This document shows positions 33,411 to 40,775 of a stretch of DNA of 64,000 bases, in pieces. Positions within the stretch are counted from its first letter, which is position 1; the number at the start of each line of letters is the position of its first letter. The notes beneath the pieces are model-generated. The model worked only from the letters and a program-made list of their open reading frames with translations. It did not search any database and was not told where the DNA came from. Position numbers and translations under genes: made by a program. This DNA is from Natronobacterium texcoconense (GTDB lineage Archaea; Halobacteriota; Halobacteria; Halobacteriales; Natrialbaceae), in NCBI RefSeq assembly GCF_900104065.1, contig NZ_FNLC01000007.1, positions 62,001 to 126,000 on the forward strand, read 5' to 3'.

Positions 33411-34205
33411 ATGCCCACGCCCGCTCTCGATGCAGTCGAGACGACCGCCATCGAAGCCTGCAAAGCCGGCGGCACGTACCTGCGTGATGCCTACCGATCC
33501 GGGAACACGACCGCCGATGCCGGGGAACACGACGTCAAGTCGAGCGCGGATACGGCCGCCGAGGAGCGTATCCTCGCGGTGATCCGCGATCGGTTCCCGG
33601 ATCACCCGCTCGAGGCCGAAGAGTCCGGCATCCACGAGGGAAGCGGTCGATACCGATGGCTCGTCGATCCGCTCGACGGAACGAACAACTTCGAGGCCGG
33701 ACTGCCGTCGTTCGCGACGGGGATCACGGTACTCGACCTGAAAGACGACAACGACCCTGAACCCGTCCTCGGCGTCGTCTACGCCCCCGTCAGCGACGAC
33801 CTCTACGTCGGGCGTCGCGGTCGCGGCGTCCGTCACGACGGTCAGCCGGTTACAGCCGACAGCGACCTCGAGCCGGCCGCCGCGACGATCGTCTCGGTCA
33901 TCGGCCACGACGTGAAACGAGACCCCGAGCACGCGGCGGTCTCGGCAGCGATCAACCGATCGATCGAGGACCGGTGTAAACGTCGCCTCGAGAGCTGGAG
34001 TCCGACGGTCCACTGGGGGCTGCTCGCGCGCGGTCGGCTCGACGGCATCGTCTGCTATCGGCCGGATCGGGAGGAACAGTTACTCGGGGAGCTGTTTTCG
34101 GCGGAGAGTGGCCTCCGGACGGCCGCCGGTGACGAGTGGTTCGTCGCCGCCGGAAACGACGCCGTCTTCGACGCTGTCCGGGAAATCGCCCTCGAGCACG
34201 CCTAG
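33411..34205 (+). CDS. inositol-monophosphatase-family phosphatase
   Basis: A 264-residue Li-sensitive-phosphatase-fold enzyme. Metal motif 1 is 'EAEESGIHEGS' and motif 2 is 'WLVDPLDGTNNFEAG' (84-98). In the third motif, normally WDxAAG, the sequence is 'REEQLLGELFSAESG', so the Asp is replaced by Glu and the Trp is lost. It probably hydrolyses inositol phosphate, fructose-1,6-bisphosphate or 3'-phosphoadenylate; which one cannot be told. Convergent by 4 nt with the acyltransferase gene. Confidence 0.82.
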   Translation: MPTPALDAVETTAIEACKAGGTYLRDAYRSGNTTADAGEHDVKSSADTAAEERILAVIRDRFPDHPLEAEESGIHEGSGRYRWLVDPLDGTNNFEAGLPSFATGITVLDLKDDNDPEPVLGVVYAPVSDDLYVGRRGRGVRHDGQPVTADSDLEPAAATIVSVIGHDVKRDPEHAAVSAAINRSIEDRCKRRLESWSPTVHWGLLARGRLDGIVCYRPDREEQLLGELFSAESGLRTAAGDEWFVAAGNDAVFDAVREIALEHA

Positions 34206-34969
34206 TCGTCTTCGGCCATCGGTGGCGACGTGACTGCCGGTTGCTGCTCGCTCTCGACCGTCTCTTCGATGGGGCCGATCGCGTCGAGGTCGTCCGCGTC
34301 GAGATCCGAGAGTTCGCGTTCGAAGAACTCGCGGTGCTCGAGGATCGTCTCCTCGTCCCACTCCCACCACTCGAGTTCGAGCAGTCGCTCTCGGACCGCT
34401 TCGGGGAATCGCCACTTGATGTGTTCGGCCGGGACGCCAGCAACGACGGAGTACGGCTCCACGTCGCCGGTGACGACGGAACCGGCACCCACGATCGCGC
34501 CGTCGCCGATCGTCACGCCGGTGAGGACGGTCGTCCCGGCACCGATCCAGACGTCGTTGCCGACCGTGATCGGCCCGTCGTCGGTCGGCGGTAGTTCGCT
34601 GTCTAACACCTCGCTGTACAGCTTCATCTGTTGGGAGGGCTGGGTCGTCTTGTGGTTGGTCTGCTGGAACGTGCTCTCCCTGGCGATCGCACAGTAGTTG
34701 CCGAACTCGACGTCGCCGACGACGTCGCAGTCGGGTTCGAGGTTGGTTCGTCGCCCAATACTGACGTCGCCCCCGACGACACAGCCACGGCTCAACCGCA
34801 CGTACGGCCCCAGGTCGACCGCTCCCCGGAGCAGACAGCCGACCGAAATCCGGGCGGTCGGATCGACGTCGAGTCGGGTCGACTCCGAGTACCGGTTGAC
34901 GAGTTCGTGGGCCGCGGTCGGATACCCCAGTACCGACAGCGACCGGTGGAGCAGCGTCTCGAGGGTCAC
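34202..34969 (-). CDS. left-handed beta-helix acyltransferase
   Basis: A 255-residue hexapeptide-repeat protein of the maltose/xenobiotic/LpxA-like acetyltransferase class. Repeats are clear in 'VDPTARISVGCLLRGAVDLG', 'GGDVSIGRRTNLEPDCDVVG' and 'VGNDVWIGAGTTVLTGVTIG', followed by 'DGAIVGAGSVVTGDVEPYSV' and 'VAGVPAEHI'. The catalytic His is likely in 'QQTNHKTTQP'. It would acetylate a sugar or other small acceptor. The C-terminal ~60 residues are acidic helix. GTG start; a TATA box about 25-30 nt upstream gives a leaderless transcript. Confidence 0.85.
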   Translation of the reverse strand: MTLETLLHRSLSVLGYPTAAHELVNRYSESTRLDVDPTARISVGCLLRGAVDLGPYVRLSRGCVVGGDVSIGRRTNLEPDCDVVGDVEFGNYCAIARESTFQQTNHKTTQPSQQMKLYSEVLDSELPPTDDGPITVGNDVWIGAGTTVLTGVTIGDGAIVGAGSVVTGDVEPYSVVAGVPAEHIKWRFPEAVRERLLELEWWEWDEETILEHREFFERELSDLDADDLDAIGPIEETVESEQQPAVTSPPMAEDD

Positions 34970-34990
34970 GCCTATGCCATGGACGATCCG

Positions 34991-35000
34991 CTACATATAG
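34991..35000 (-). promoter_or_regulatory. TATA-like box of the acyltransferase gene
   Basis: The minus strand reads 'ctatatgtag' 22-31 nt before the GTG at 34969. Confidence 0.45.
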
Positions 35001-35052
35001 TTCACTCGACTATCGTTACTATTCATCGCGAGAAACCATTCGAAGGCCGTCA

Positions 35053-35100
35053 CTACCGGCGTTAGGGCCAGCTATCGCCGCCGGTAGGCCAACCTAACGC
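35053..35100. repeat. two interlocked inverted repeats between divergent genes
   Basis: CTACCGGCG (35053-35061) pairs with CGCCGGTAG (35079-35087), and GCGTTAGG (35059-35066) pairs with CCTAACGC (35093-35100). The arms overlap, so only one hairpin can form at a time. They lie in the 210-bp gap between divergent genes and could be an operator pair or an RNA switch. Confidence 0.5.
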
Positions 35101-35179
35101 GACGGATCGCTGCCCCGTGCCTGCCACCGAACGTCGGTAGGCACAAGCGGTTTGTCCGCCGGGAGAGAGATCATCGACT

Positions 35180-35785
35180 ATGAGCGAGACGACTGCCGAG
35201 ATCGTACTGTTCGACGGCTTCGACGAACTCGACGCCATCGGTCCATACGAAGTTCTCGAGAACGGGGCCGAACTGGGTGCCGACCTCGAGACGCGACTCG
35301 TCACCCTCGAGGGCGACACGGACGAGGACGGACTCGTCACCGCGAGTCACGGACTCCGCGTCGAACCCGAAGGGACGCTGGGCGAACCGGACCTGCTCGT
35401 CGTCCCCGGCGGTGGGTGGACGACGGAGGGTGGCGTTCGGGCGGTCGTCGAGGACGGTTCGATTCCGGCGGCCGTCGACGAGTGTTACACGGCCGGCGCG
35501 ACCGTCGCGTCGGTCTGTACCGGCGGGATGATCCTCTCGGAAGCGGGCCTGCTCGAGGGCCGACCGGCCGCCACCCACCACGTCGCGGTCGACGACCTCG
35601 CAGACACGGACGCGAACGTGGTCGACGAACGTGTTGTCGACGATGGCGACGTGCTCACCGCGGGCGGCGTCACGTCGGGGATCGACCTGGCGCTGTGGAT
35701 TCTGGAACGGGAGTTCGGCGAGGACGTCGCGGACGCGGTCTCCGAGCGGATGGTTCACGAGCGACGCGGCGAGGTGTTCGGCTGA
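35180..35785 (+). CDS. DJ-1/PfpI-family protein
   Basis: A 201-residue protein of the DJ-1/PfpI superfamily. The nucleophile elbow is 'VASVCTGGMILSEAGLL' with Cys113, the GGG loop is 'LLVVPGGGWTTEGG', and 'HHVAVDDL' follows. 'LFDGFDELDAIGPYEVL' is the AraC-subgroup/isonitrile-hydratase-like N-terminus. Members are hydratases, glyoxalases or deglycases. It is followed after 3 nt by the HAD gene and is probably in one operon with it. Confidence 0.88.
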   Translation: MSETTAEIVLFDGFDELDAIGPYEVLENGAELGADLETRLVTLEGDTDEDGLVTASHGLRVEPEGTLGEPDLLVVPGGGWTTEGGVRAVVEDGSIPAAVDECYTAGATVASVCTGGMILSEAGLLEGRPAATHHVAVDDLADTDANVVDERVVDDGDVLTAGGVTSGIDLALWILEREFGEDVADAVSERMVHERRGEVFG

Positions 35786-35788
35786 TCG

Positions 35789-36439
35789 ATGTCCGCAGTC
35801 CTGTTCGACATGGACGGCGTTCTCGTCGACAGCGAAGACTACTGGGTTCAGTTCGAACGCGAGGAGATCCTGCCGGCCGCAGTCCCGGACGACGACGTCG
35901 ACCTCGCCGAACTCAGCGGGATGAACTACCGCGATATCTACGACTATCTCGAGGCCGAGTACGGAACCGCGATCACGCGCGAGGAGTTCGTCGAGCGGTT
36001 CACCGAGGCCGCCGAGGAGATCTACACCGAGCGAGTGGCGCTGCTGGACGGGACGCGCGACCTGCTCGAGCGACTCGACGAGCGGGACGTTCCCACGGCG
36101 GTCGTCTCCTCGTCACCCCACGACTGGATCGGCATGGTACTCGAGCGGTTCGACCTCGAGGACGAGTTCGATCACGTGATCAGCGCCGACGACATCGAGG
36201 CGGCGAGCAAACCGGCGCCGGACGTCTTCGAGTATGCGGCCGGGGAGGTCGGGGTTCCGGCCGAGGAGTGTGTCGTCGTCGAGGACTCCGAGAACGGAAT
36301 CGAGGCGGCCGCGCGAGCGGGGACGTACGTCGTCGCCTACCGGATCGACGCCCACGGCGACATCGACCGCTCGCCAGCGGATGCCGTCGTCGACGCACCG
36401 GACGGAATTCGGGAGACAATTCTGAAACTGACCGACTGA
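35789..36439 (+). CDS. HAD-superfamily phosphatase (phosphoglycolate phosphatase-like)
   Basis: A 216-residue HAD subfamily I enzyme. Motif 1 is 'VLFDMDGVLVDSEDYW' (nucleophile Asp7, general acid Asp9), motif 2 is 'TAVVSSSPHDW', motif 3 Lys is in 'ASKPAPDVF', and motif 4 is 'CVVVEDSENGIEAA'. A helical cap lies between motifs 1 and 2. It hydrolyses a sugar or related phosphate. A near-identical copy of its 3' end is found at 37519-37716, so its own 3' part may have been exchanged by recombination. Confidence 0.9.
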   Translation: MSAVLFDMDGVLVDSEDYWVQFEREEILPAAVPDDDVDLAELSGMNYRDIYDYLEAEYGTAITREEFVERFTEAAEEIYTERVALLDGTRDLLERLDERDVPTAVVSSSPHDWIGMVLERFDLEDEFDHVISADDIEAASKPAPDVFEYAAGEVGVPAEECVVVEDSENGIEAAARAGTYVVAYRIDAHGDIDRSPADAVVDAPDGIRETILKLTD

Positions 36440-36489
36440 GTCGATATCAATTGGCATTGGATCGAGGTGAGCCGGTACGAGCCCACCGT

Positions 36490-36639
36490 TCACGTTCTGT
36501 GCTCTCCGCTGACGTAGCCGTCCATGAAGAACAACAGTCCGCGGACGCCGACCGCAAGGATGAGCACGACACCGCTGTTCAGGTGCGGGAAGAACGCGCG
36601 CCAGTCGAGCAGGCCAGCAGCCGCGGTAACTGAATCCAT
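36490..36639 (-). CDS. 49-residue membrane peptide or gene fragment
   Basis: ATG at 36639, TGA at 36490. It has one hydrophobic helix ('GVVLILAVGVRGLLFFMDGY') with a polar start (MDSVTAAAGLLDWRAF). Codon use is normal for the region. I recognise no family; it could be a real small membrane protein or the tail of a lost larger one, given the gene fragments on both sides. Confidence 0.35.
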   Translation of the reverse strand: MDSVTAAAGLLDWRAFFPHLNSGVVLILAVGVRGLLFFMDGYVSGEHRT

Positions 36640-36683
36640 CGCGACCCATCGAAAAGATACAAATTCAAGAGAAAGATGTGTGT

Positions 36684-37124
36684 TTACCGTTCACAGTTCA
36701 TTGACTCGACTATCTCGTCACATGGATGGGGTGAAAATTCGACATCTTCATTGCTCCACGAGGGTGAGGGTCTGATACGGACCGCCACACAATTTTCGTG
36801 GTCGATATGTGGGACATCAAATGACTCCCATTCACTATTTTCTCGGCGGGCTTTAATCTCAAATTGACTTCGGCTTGCTGACCAGTCACAATCGGGGAGA
36901 CTGTAAGTGGTATCGCCTCCTTCTGGTTCTGTTAATTCATGGATGGATGAGTGTACTCTCGTACCGTTTTCGAACACTTCGAGCTCGATACGCTGTGGTT
37001 CATCGGTTGGGTTTTCTAGCACGACCGTCCCAAGTTCGATAGCCTTGTTAGATGACAGCATGCACCCTGCACATAGACTCATAAGCCCACCACAAAGAAG
37101 TGATCTTCTAAAAATCGTCTCCAT
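36684..37124 (-). CDS. small lipoprotein
   Basis: A 146-residue predicted lipoprotein. The signal 'METIFRRSLLCGGLMSLCAGC' (here split at Cys21: 'RRSLLCGGLMSLCAGC') carries a lipobox LCAGC. The mature part has a Cys pair and beta-sandwich pattern 'LGTVVLENPTDEPQRIELEV', with 'VHSSIHELTEPEGGDTTYSL'. It resembles small Ig-like haloarchaeal lipoproteins. The gene and its flanks are clearly more AT-rich than the rest of the window, suggesting recent arrival. Confidence 0.7.
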   Translation of the reverse strand: METIFRRSLLCGGLMSLCAGCMLSSNKAIELGTVVLENPTDEPQRIELEVFENGTRVHSSIHELTEPEGGDTTYSLPDCDWSASRSQFEIKARRENSEWESFDVPHIDHENCVAVRIRPSPSWSNEDVEFSPHPCDEIVESMNCER

Positions 37125-37328
37125 TACTTCTCATTACTTCAGAGTCAGCTAATAATTTTCCGATATAATTTCGCGTCTTCTTTCCTCTTTCGCCTGAGAG
37201 TCATATACCGTTCCAGTTTCGCTTGAGACTTGTCGAAGTGCGGGTAGCCCGTGTTCGCCCGCCGGACGGGCAACCCCAGCGAATCAGCCTTCGATCAAAC
37301 GTGCCAGGGCGGTCGCGGATCGGGTCGA

Positions 37329-37515
37329 TCTCGAGGATCGTCATGAGATCGGCCCGCGAGATCAGGCCGGCCAGCGAGCCGTCCGACTCCGTGACGAGAA
37401 TCCGACCGATGCCCTCGCGCTGGAGCGTGTCGAGCGCCGTCGTCGCCTCGGTCTCGGGCGAGACGGTCACGAGATTGGTCGACATCACGTCCCGGACGGT
37501 CTCGCCGCTGCGCTC
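37329..37515 (-). pseudogene. CBS-domain gene fragment
   Basis: About 62 codons encode one CBS motif: 'ETVRDVMSTNLVTVSPETE', 'ALDTLQREGIGRILVTE' and 'GSLAGLISRADLMTIL'. No proper start or end is seen, and the frame continues into unrelated sequence on both sides (the antisense of the HAD duplicate upstream). It is a broken piece of a larger CBS protein. Confidence 0.6.
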
Positions 37516-37518
37516 CTG

Positions 37519-37716
37519 AACGTCTTCGAGTACGCGGCCGAGGAGTGTGTCGTCGTCGAGGACTCCGAGAACGGAATCGAGGCGGCCGCGCGAGCGGGAA
37601 CGTACGTCGTCGCCTACCGGATCGACGCCCACGGCGACATCGACCGCTCGCCGGCCGACGTCGTCGTCGATTCGCCGGTGGCGTTGCGCGAGCGAGTTCT
37701 GGACGCGGCTACGTGA
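37519..37716 (+). pseudogene. duplicated 3' end of the HAD phosphatase gene
   Basis: It matches the HAD gene from 36222 on. From 'acgtcttcgag' to about 37658 it is nearly identical, except for a 21-bp deletion after 'gcggcc'. After that it diverges sharply while still encoding a homologous tail ('DVVVDSPVALRERVLDAAT'). It has no start and lacks motifs 1-3. The sharp drop in identity points to gene conversion or duplication followed by recombination. Confidence 0.7.
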
Positions 37717-37828
37717 CGGTCGGCTACCGATCGATTCATAGCTCCGCTGTCACTACTGGCTCACACGTAACTCCCGGAGGAACGGTTGAAATAGCGGCCG
37801 TAACCGGGAAACGAAGTCTGTGAGCGCA

Positions 37829-37838
37829 AGGTTTAGTA
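37829..37838 (+). promoter_or_regulatory. TATA-like box of the rightward system operon
   Basis: 'gtttagtatg' lies 25-34 nt before the ATG at 37863, as expected for a leaderless transcript. A second AT box 'catataac' lies nearer (about 37843-37850). Confidence 0.4.
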
Positions 37839-37862
37839 TGCGAGCATATAACTCACTCTACA

Positions 37863-38981
37863 ATGACGCTCTTACCGGTCGACACCGACGTCCTGGAAGA
37901 TGTGTGCCGGGACATCGCTCAAGACAACTACGGATTTATCTACGTCTCCGATCAGAAGGGGGAGATCAAGTCCGCCTACGAGAGCGCCGACGTGGGGCTT
38001 ACGAACGCGAAGTCGCTGTCCGCAAGCGACATGCGCAAGGCGCTGACCGAGATGGCGGCAGACGAGTTCATCGACCTCGAACAGCTCCGGGACGGCGTCT
38101 TCTACGTCGACCCGTTCGGCGTCAAGGGGAACATGAACATCACTCGCGAGTTGACGAATCTGTTCGGCCAGCGGCTGGTCGTTACCGGCGAGACGCTTCG
38201 CTCGCGGTTCTCGCTCGCGATCGACGACATCGAATTCTTCGCGGACGAACTCGCCGATCGGGACTACGTTCGCCGAATCACGGCAGGCAAACGCGACTAC
38301 TACACGATCGGCCCACAGCTCAAGGAACACGCCGACGACGTCGGACTCGACTCCCGTCTCGAGCGGGAGGCCTCGAACGGCAAGATCGCTCACAGCGACC
38401 TCGAGCGGGTCATCGACGTCGACGCGACGTCCGACGTGATCCGGTATCTCGACCGCGAAGGGTACATCGTCGACCTCGACGGGGAGTACCTCGTCCAGGA
38501 GGCGATCGACGAGTACGGTCGCTACCTCACAGAAGAGATCGATGAAGCGATCGAGGCGGAGTTCGAGGAGTCGAGTTACGTGCTCCGGACCGACGAGTTC
38601 GAGCAGGTCGTCGAGAACGAGATCGACGTCCGGTTCGACGTCCTCTCGAAGGCCCGTAGCGTCCGCCGAGAGATCCTCGAGGAAACCCGTTCGACGCTGG
38701 TCGAACGGCTCGGACTCGACGAGGGTCGGGAGATGATCGAGATGGTCGATCCGTTCGAGGACGTCGTCGAGGATCACGCCAGACGGATTCTCACCGATAT
38801 GAAAGCAGAACAGGACCAGCTTCCGGGGACGCTGCCGGAGTGGGTCGAACTGGCCGAGGAACACTTCGAGGAGTTACAGGTCAGCAACGCCGAACCGGTC
38901 AACGAGCACGTTCGCGACGCGGTCCGAAGCCGGTACCGGAGTCTCGTCAACGACGAAGAGTTCGGCGGGATGGCGGAGTGA
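37863..38981 (+). CDS. tandem winged-helix-like protein of the tubulin/AAA system
   Basis: A 372-residue soluble acidic protein, first gene of the rightward operon. No family recognised. The sequence reads as serial small helical units with winged-helix-like endings: 'LSASDMRKALTEMAADEFID', then 'VTGETLRSRFSLAIDDIEFF' with 'ADELADRDYVRRITAGKRDY', and 'IAHSDLERVIDVDATSDVIR' with 'YLDREGYIVDLDGEYLV'. No DNA-binding function is implied; tandem winged helices also build adaptor proteins such as ESCRT-II. The C-terminal 120 residues are long helices. Confidence 0.7.
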   Translation: MTLLPVDTDVLEDVCRDIAQDNYGFIYVSDQKGEIKSAYESADVGLTNAKSLSASDMRKALTEMAADEFIDLEQLRDGVFYVDPFGVKGNMNITRELTNLFGQRLVVTGETLRSRFSLAIDDIEFFADELADRDYVRRITAGKRDYYTIGPQLKEHADDVGLDSRLEREASNGKIAHSDLERVIDVDATSDVIRYLDREGYIVDLDGEYLVQEAIDEYGRYLTEEIDEAIEAEFEESSYVLRTDEFEQVVENEIDVRFDVLSKARSVRREILEETRSTLVERLGLDEGREMIEMVDPFEDVVEDHARRILTDMKAEQDQLPGTLPEWVELAEEHFEELQVSNAEPVNEHVRDAVRSRYRSLVNDEEFGGMAE

Positions 38982-39010
38982 ACACGGATACCAACCAGGT
39001 GTACTAATCA

Positions 39011-40069
39011 ATGCCTCAAAAATACGAATTCGAACGGATCGAAAGCGACGGACGGGAGTACGTGATTGCCGACCCGGTCAACCAGACCGACGACCCGGTG
39101 CGTCTCGAGGCCGAGTGGGTCGAGGGCGACGACGTCGAAGGCGAGTGGGAACGAGCGGTCCGGGCGATCATCAAGACCGATCTGCTGGGATCGATGGAAC
39201 TCAAGGAGGGCAACGGTCGGATCGACCGCCGGCAGGCGATCGAGACGCTGACCGAAGCCAGCGACGAGGAAGGCGACATCGTCACCAGCGACCAGCAGGC
39301 CGAAGCCCTGCTCGAGTTCTTCGCTCACGAGGACATCCTCGAGCTACAGGGCGGCGATGTCGTGATGCTTCGTAACCCGAGCGAGAACGCCGAGGAGGTA
39401 AACGGCCGGATGATCCTCAACTGGGCGGCCGCGATCGACGCCTGCGTCGAGAAGATCTCCGAGACGATCGACCGGGTCGACAGCGCGAAGGCGAAACTCG
39501 AGAACCGGATCGACGACCTCGACCAGGACTCGGGCAAGATCGACGAGCACCTGGAAGAGACGGCTCAGGAACTCAAGAGTCTGGGCGACGGTCCCGGCGT
39601 TCCGGAGGACCCCTCGACGCTCCCGAAAGACGAGCAGGAGCGGTTCCAGCAGCTCAAACGGAAGCTGATCTACCACAAGAAGATGAAGGAGGCGGACCAG
39701 GAGAACCTGGCCGACAAGGTCGAGAGCGGGACCGCCAGGCTCGCCGACAACATCGAGATGCTCGAGTCGGCCAAGACGACGCTTGCAAACAAACGCGAGC
39801 AGGTCCGGACCCAGGCGCTGAAGAAACAGACGTTCCCGGACGAGGCGATGAACATCGTCGACAACATGGGCGAACTCACGACCCAGCTCGCCGGCGTGGG
39901 TGGGTTCGAGGAAGAGCTAGAGAACACGGAGGACCACGAACTCGACTCGATAGCGGACGACATCCTCAACGACATCGGCTCCCTCGGCGAGACCGCCCAG
40001 CAGACGGCCGGCGAGGAGGTCGAAGAGACGGAAGCGGAGACGGAGACCAGCGGCCTCGAGATGTCGTAG
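39011..40069 (+). CDS. coiled-coil protein with a winged-helix-like head
   Basis: A 352-residue soluble protein. Residues ~50-120 resemble a winged helix ('DRRQAIETLTEASDEEGDIV', then 'DQQAEALLEFFAHEDILELQ'). A long helical part, ~135-300, has heptads ('DSAKAKLENRIDDLDQDSGK') and a basic stretch 'LKRKLIYHKKMKEADQENLA'. The tail is acidic. The layout (basic helical hairpin, then acidic end) is reminiscent of Snf7/ESCRT-III-like proteins, but I see no sequence proof. It starts 29 nt after its upstream neighbour and ends 1 nt before the next gene. Confidence 0.7.
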   Translation: MPQKYEFERIESDGREYVIADPVNQTDDPVRLEAEWVEGDDVEGEWERAVRAIIKTDLLGSMELKEGNGRIDRRQAIETLTEASDEEGDIVTSDQQAEALLEFFAHEDILELQGGDVVMLRNPSENAEEVNGRMILNWAAAIDACVEKISETIDRVDSAKAKLENRIDDLDQDSGKIDEHLEETAQELKSLGDGPGVPEDPSTLPKDEQERFQQLKRKLIYHKKMKEADQENLADKVESGTARLADNIEMLESAKTTLANKREQVRTQALKKQTFPDEAMNIVDNMGELTTQLAGVGGFEEELENTEDHELDSIADDILNDIGSLGETAQQTAGEEVEETEAETETSGLEMS

Positions 40070-40070
40070 G

Positions 40071-40775
40071 ATGCGTGCCGATTCGTTGTTGCAGAGTGTC
40101 CGCCGGGTCGACGATCAGGGGGAGCGTCTCCTCTCGCTGCGGACGTTTTCGGGGCCCGAACCGTCGCGGCGGATCGACGTCGCGACGGCGACGCTCGGCG
40201 ACCTCGCAGAACTGCTCCGGACTGGCGCTCCGTTTCCGCCGCGGGTGGGGGATACGACGATTAGACGGGCCGATTTCGACGCCTCTCCAGCCGGATCGTC
40301 GACGACAGCCGAAACCGATCGGGCGCGATCGACCGATCTCGTCCTCGGCGTCCTCGAGCACAGTTACGAGCGAGGCGGGGCGAGGATCGACGACTTCGAA
40401 CCGGCACTCGCAGATCGGATCGCGGCCGACGACCGCCTCGAAACCGTCGGTTCGTGGGTGCTGGTGCCGCTCTCGTCGACCGCGCCGTACGCCCGAAACT
40501 GGTGGCCGGTCGTCGAGACGCTCCTCGACCGTCTCGAGGGCGTTCTCGAGGATTTCAGACGGGTTTCGCGGCGTGTCCGGGTCGCTGGAATCGATCACTC
40601 GCTCGCGACGGGCTGTGAGACGGTCGTCGATATGCTCGAGACGCTCTCGCTGGTCGTCAGGCGAGCCGACGCCGATTCCAGGTACGTCTCGAACCGGACG
40701 GACCAGCGTCAGGGGGAATTGCTAGCGACGATCGAGAACGCGACAGCGCAGCTACGAGGGAACGACGATGGATAA
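40071..40775 (+). CDS. helical protein of the tubulin/AAA system
   Basis: A 234-residue soluble protein that I cannot place. The first ~90 residues have a basic-acidic mix ('RRVDDQGERLLSLRTFSGPE'), and the rest is predicted helix with Leu/Val heptads ('WWPVVETLLDRLEGVLEDFR' and 'LETLSLVVRRADADS'). No membrane segment or catalytic motif. It sits between the coiled-coil protein and the AAA ATPase, overlapping the latter by 8 nt (ATGGATAA), so its translation is coupled to the ATPase's. Confidence 0.65.
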   Translation: MRADSLLQSVRRVDDQGERLLSLRTFSGPEPSRRIDVATATLGDLAELLRTGAPFPPRVGDTTIRRADFDASPAGSSTTAETDRARSTDLVLGVLEHSYERGGARIDDFEPALADRIAADDRLETVGSWVLVPLSSTAPYARNWWPVVETLLDRLEGVLEDFRRVSRRVRVAGIDHSLATGCETVVDMLETLSLVVRRADADSRYVSNRTDQRQGELLATIENATAQLRGNDDG

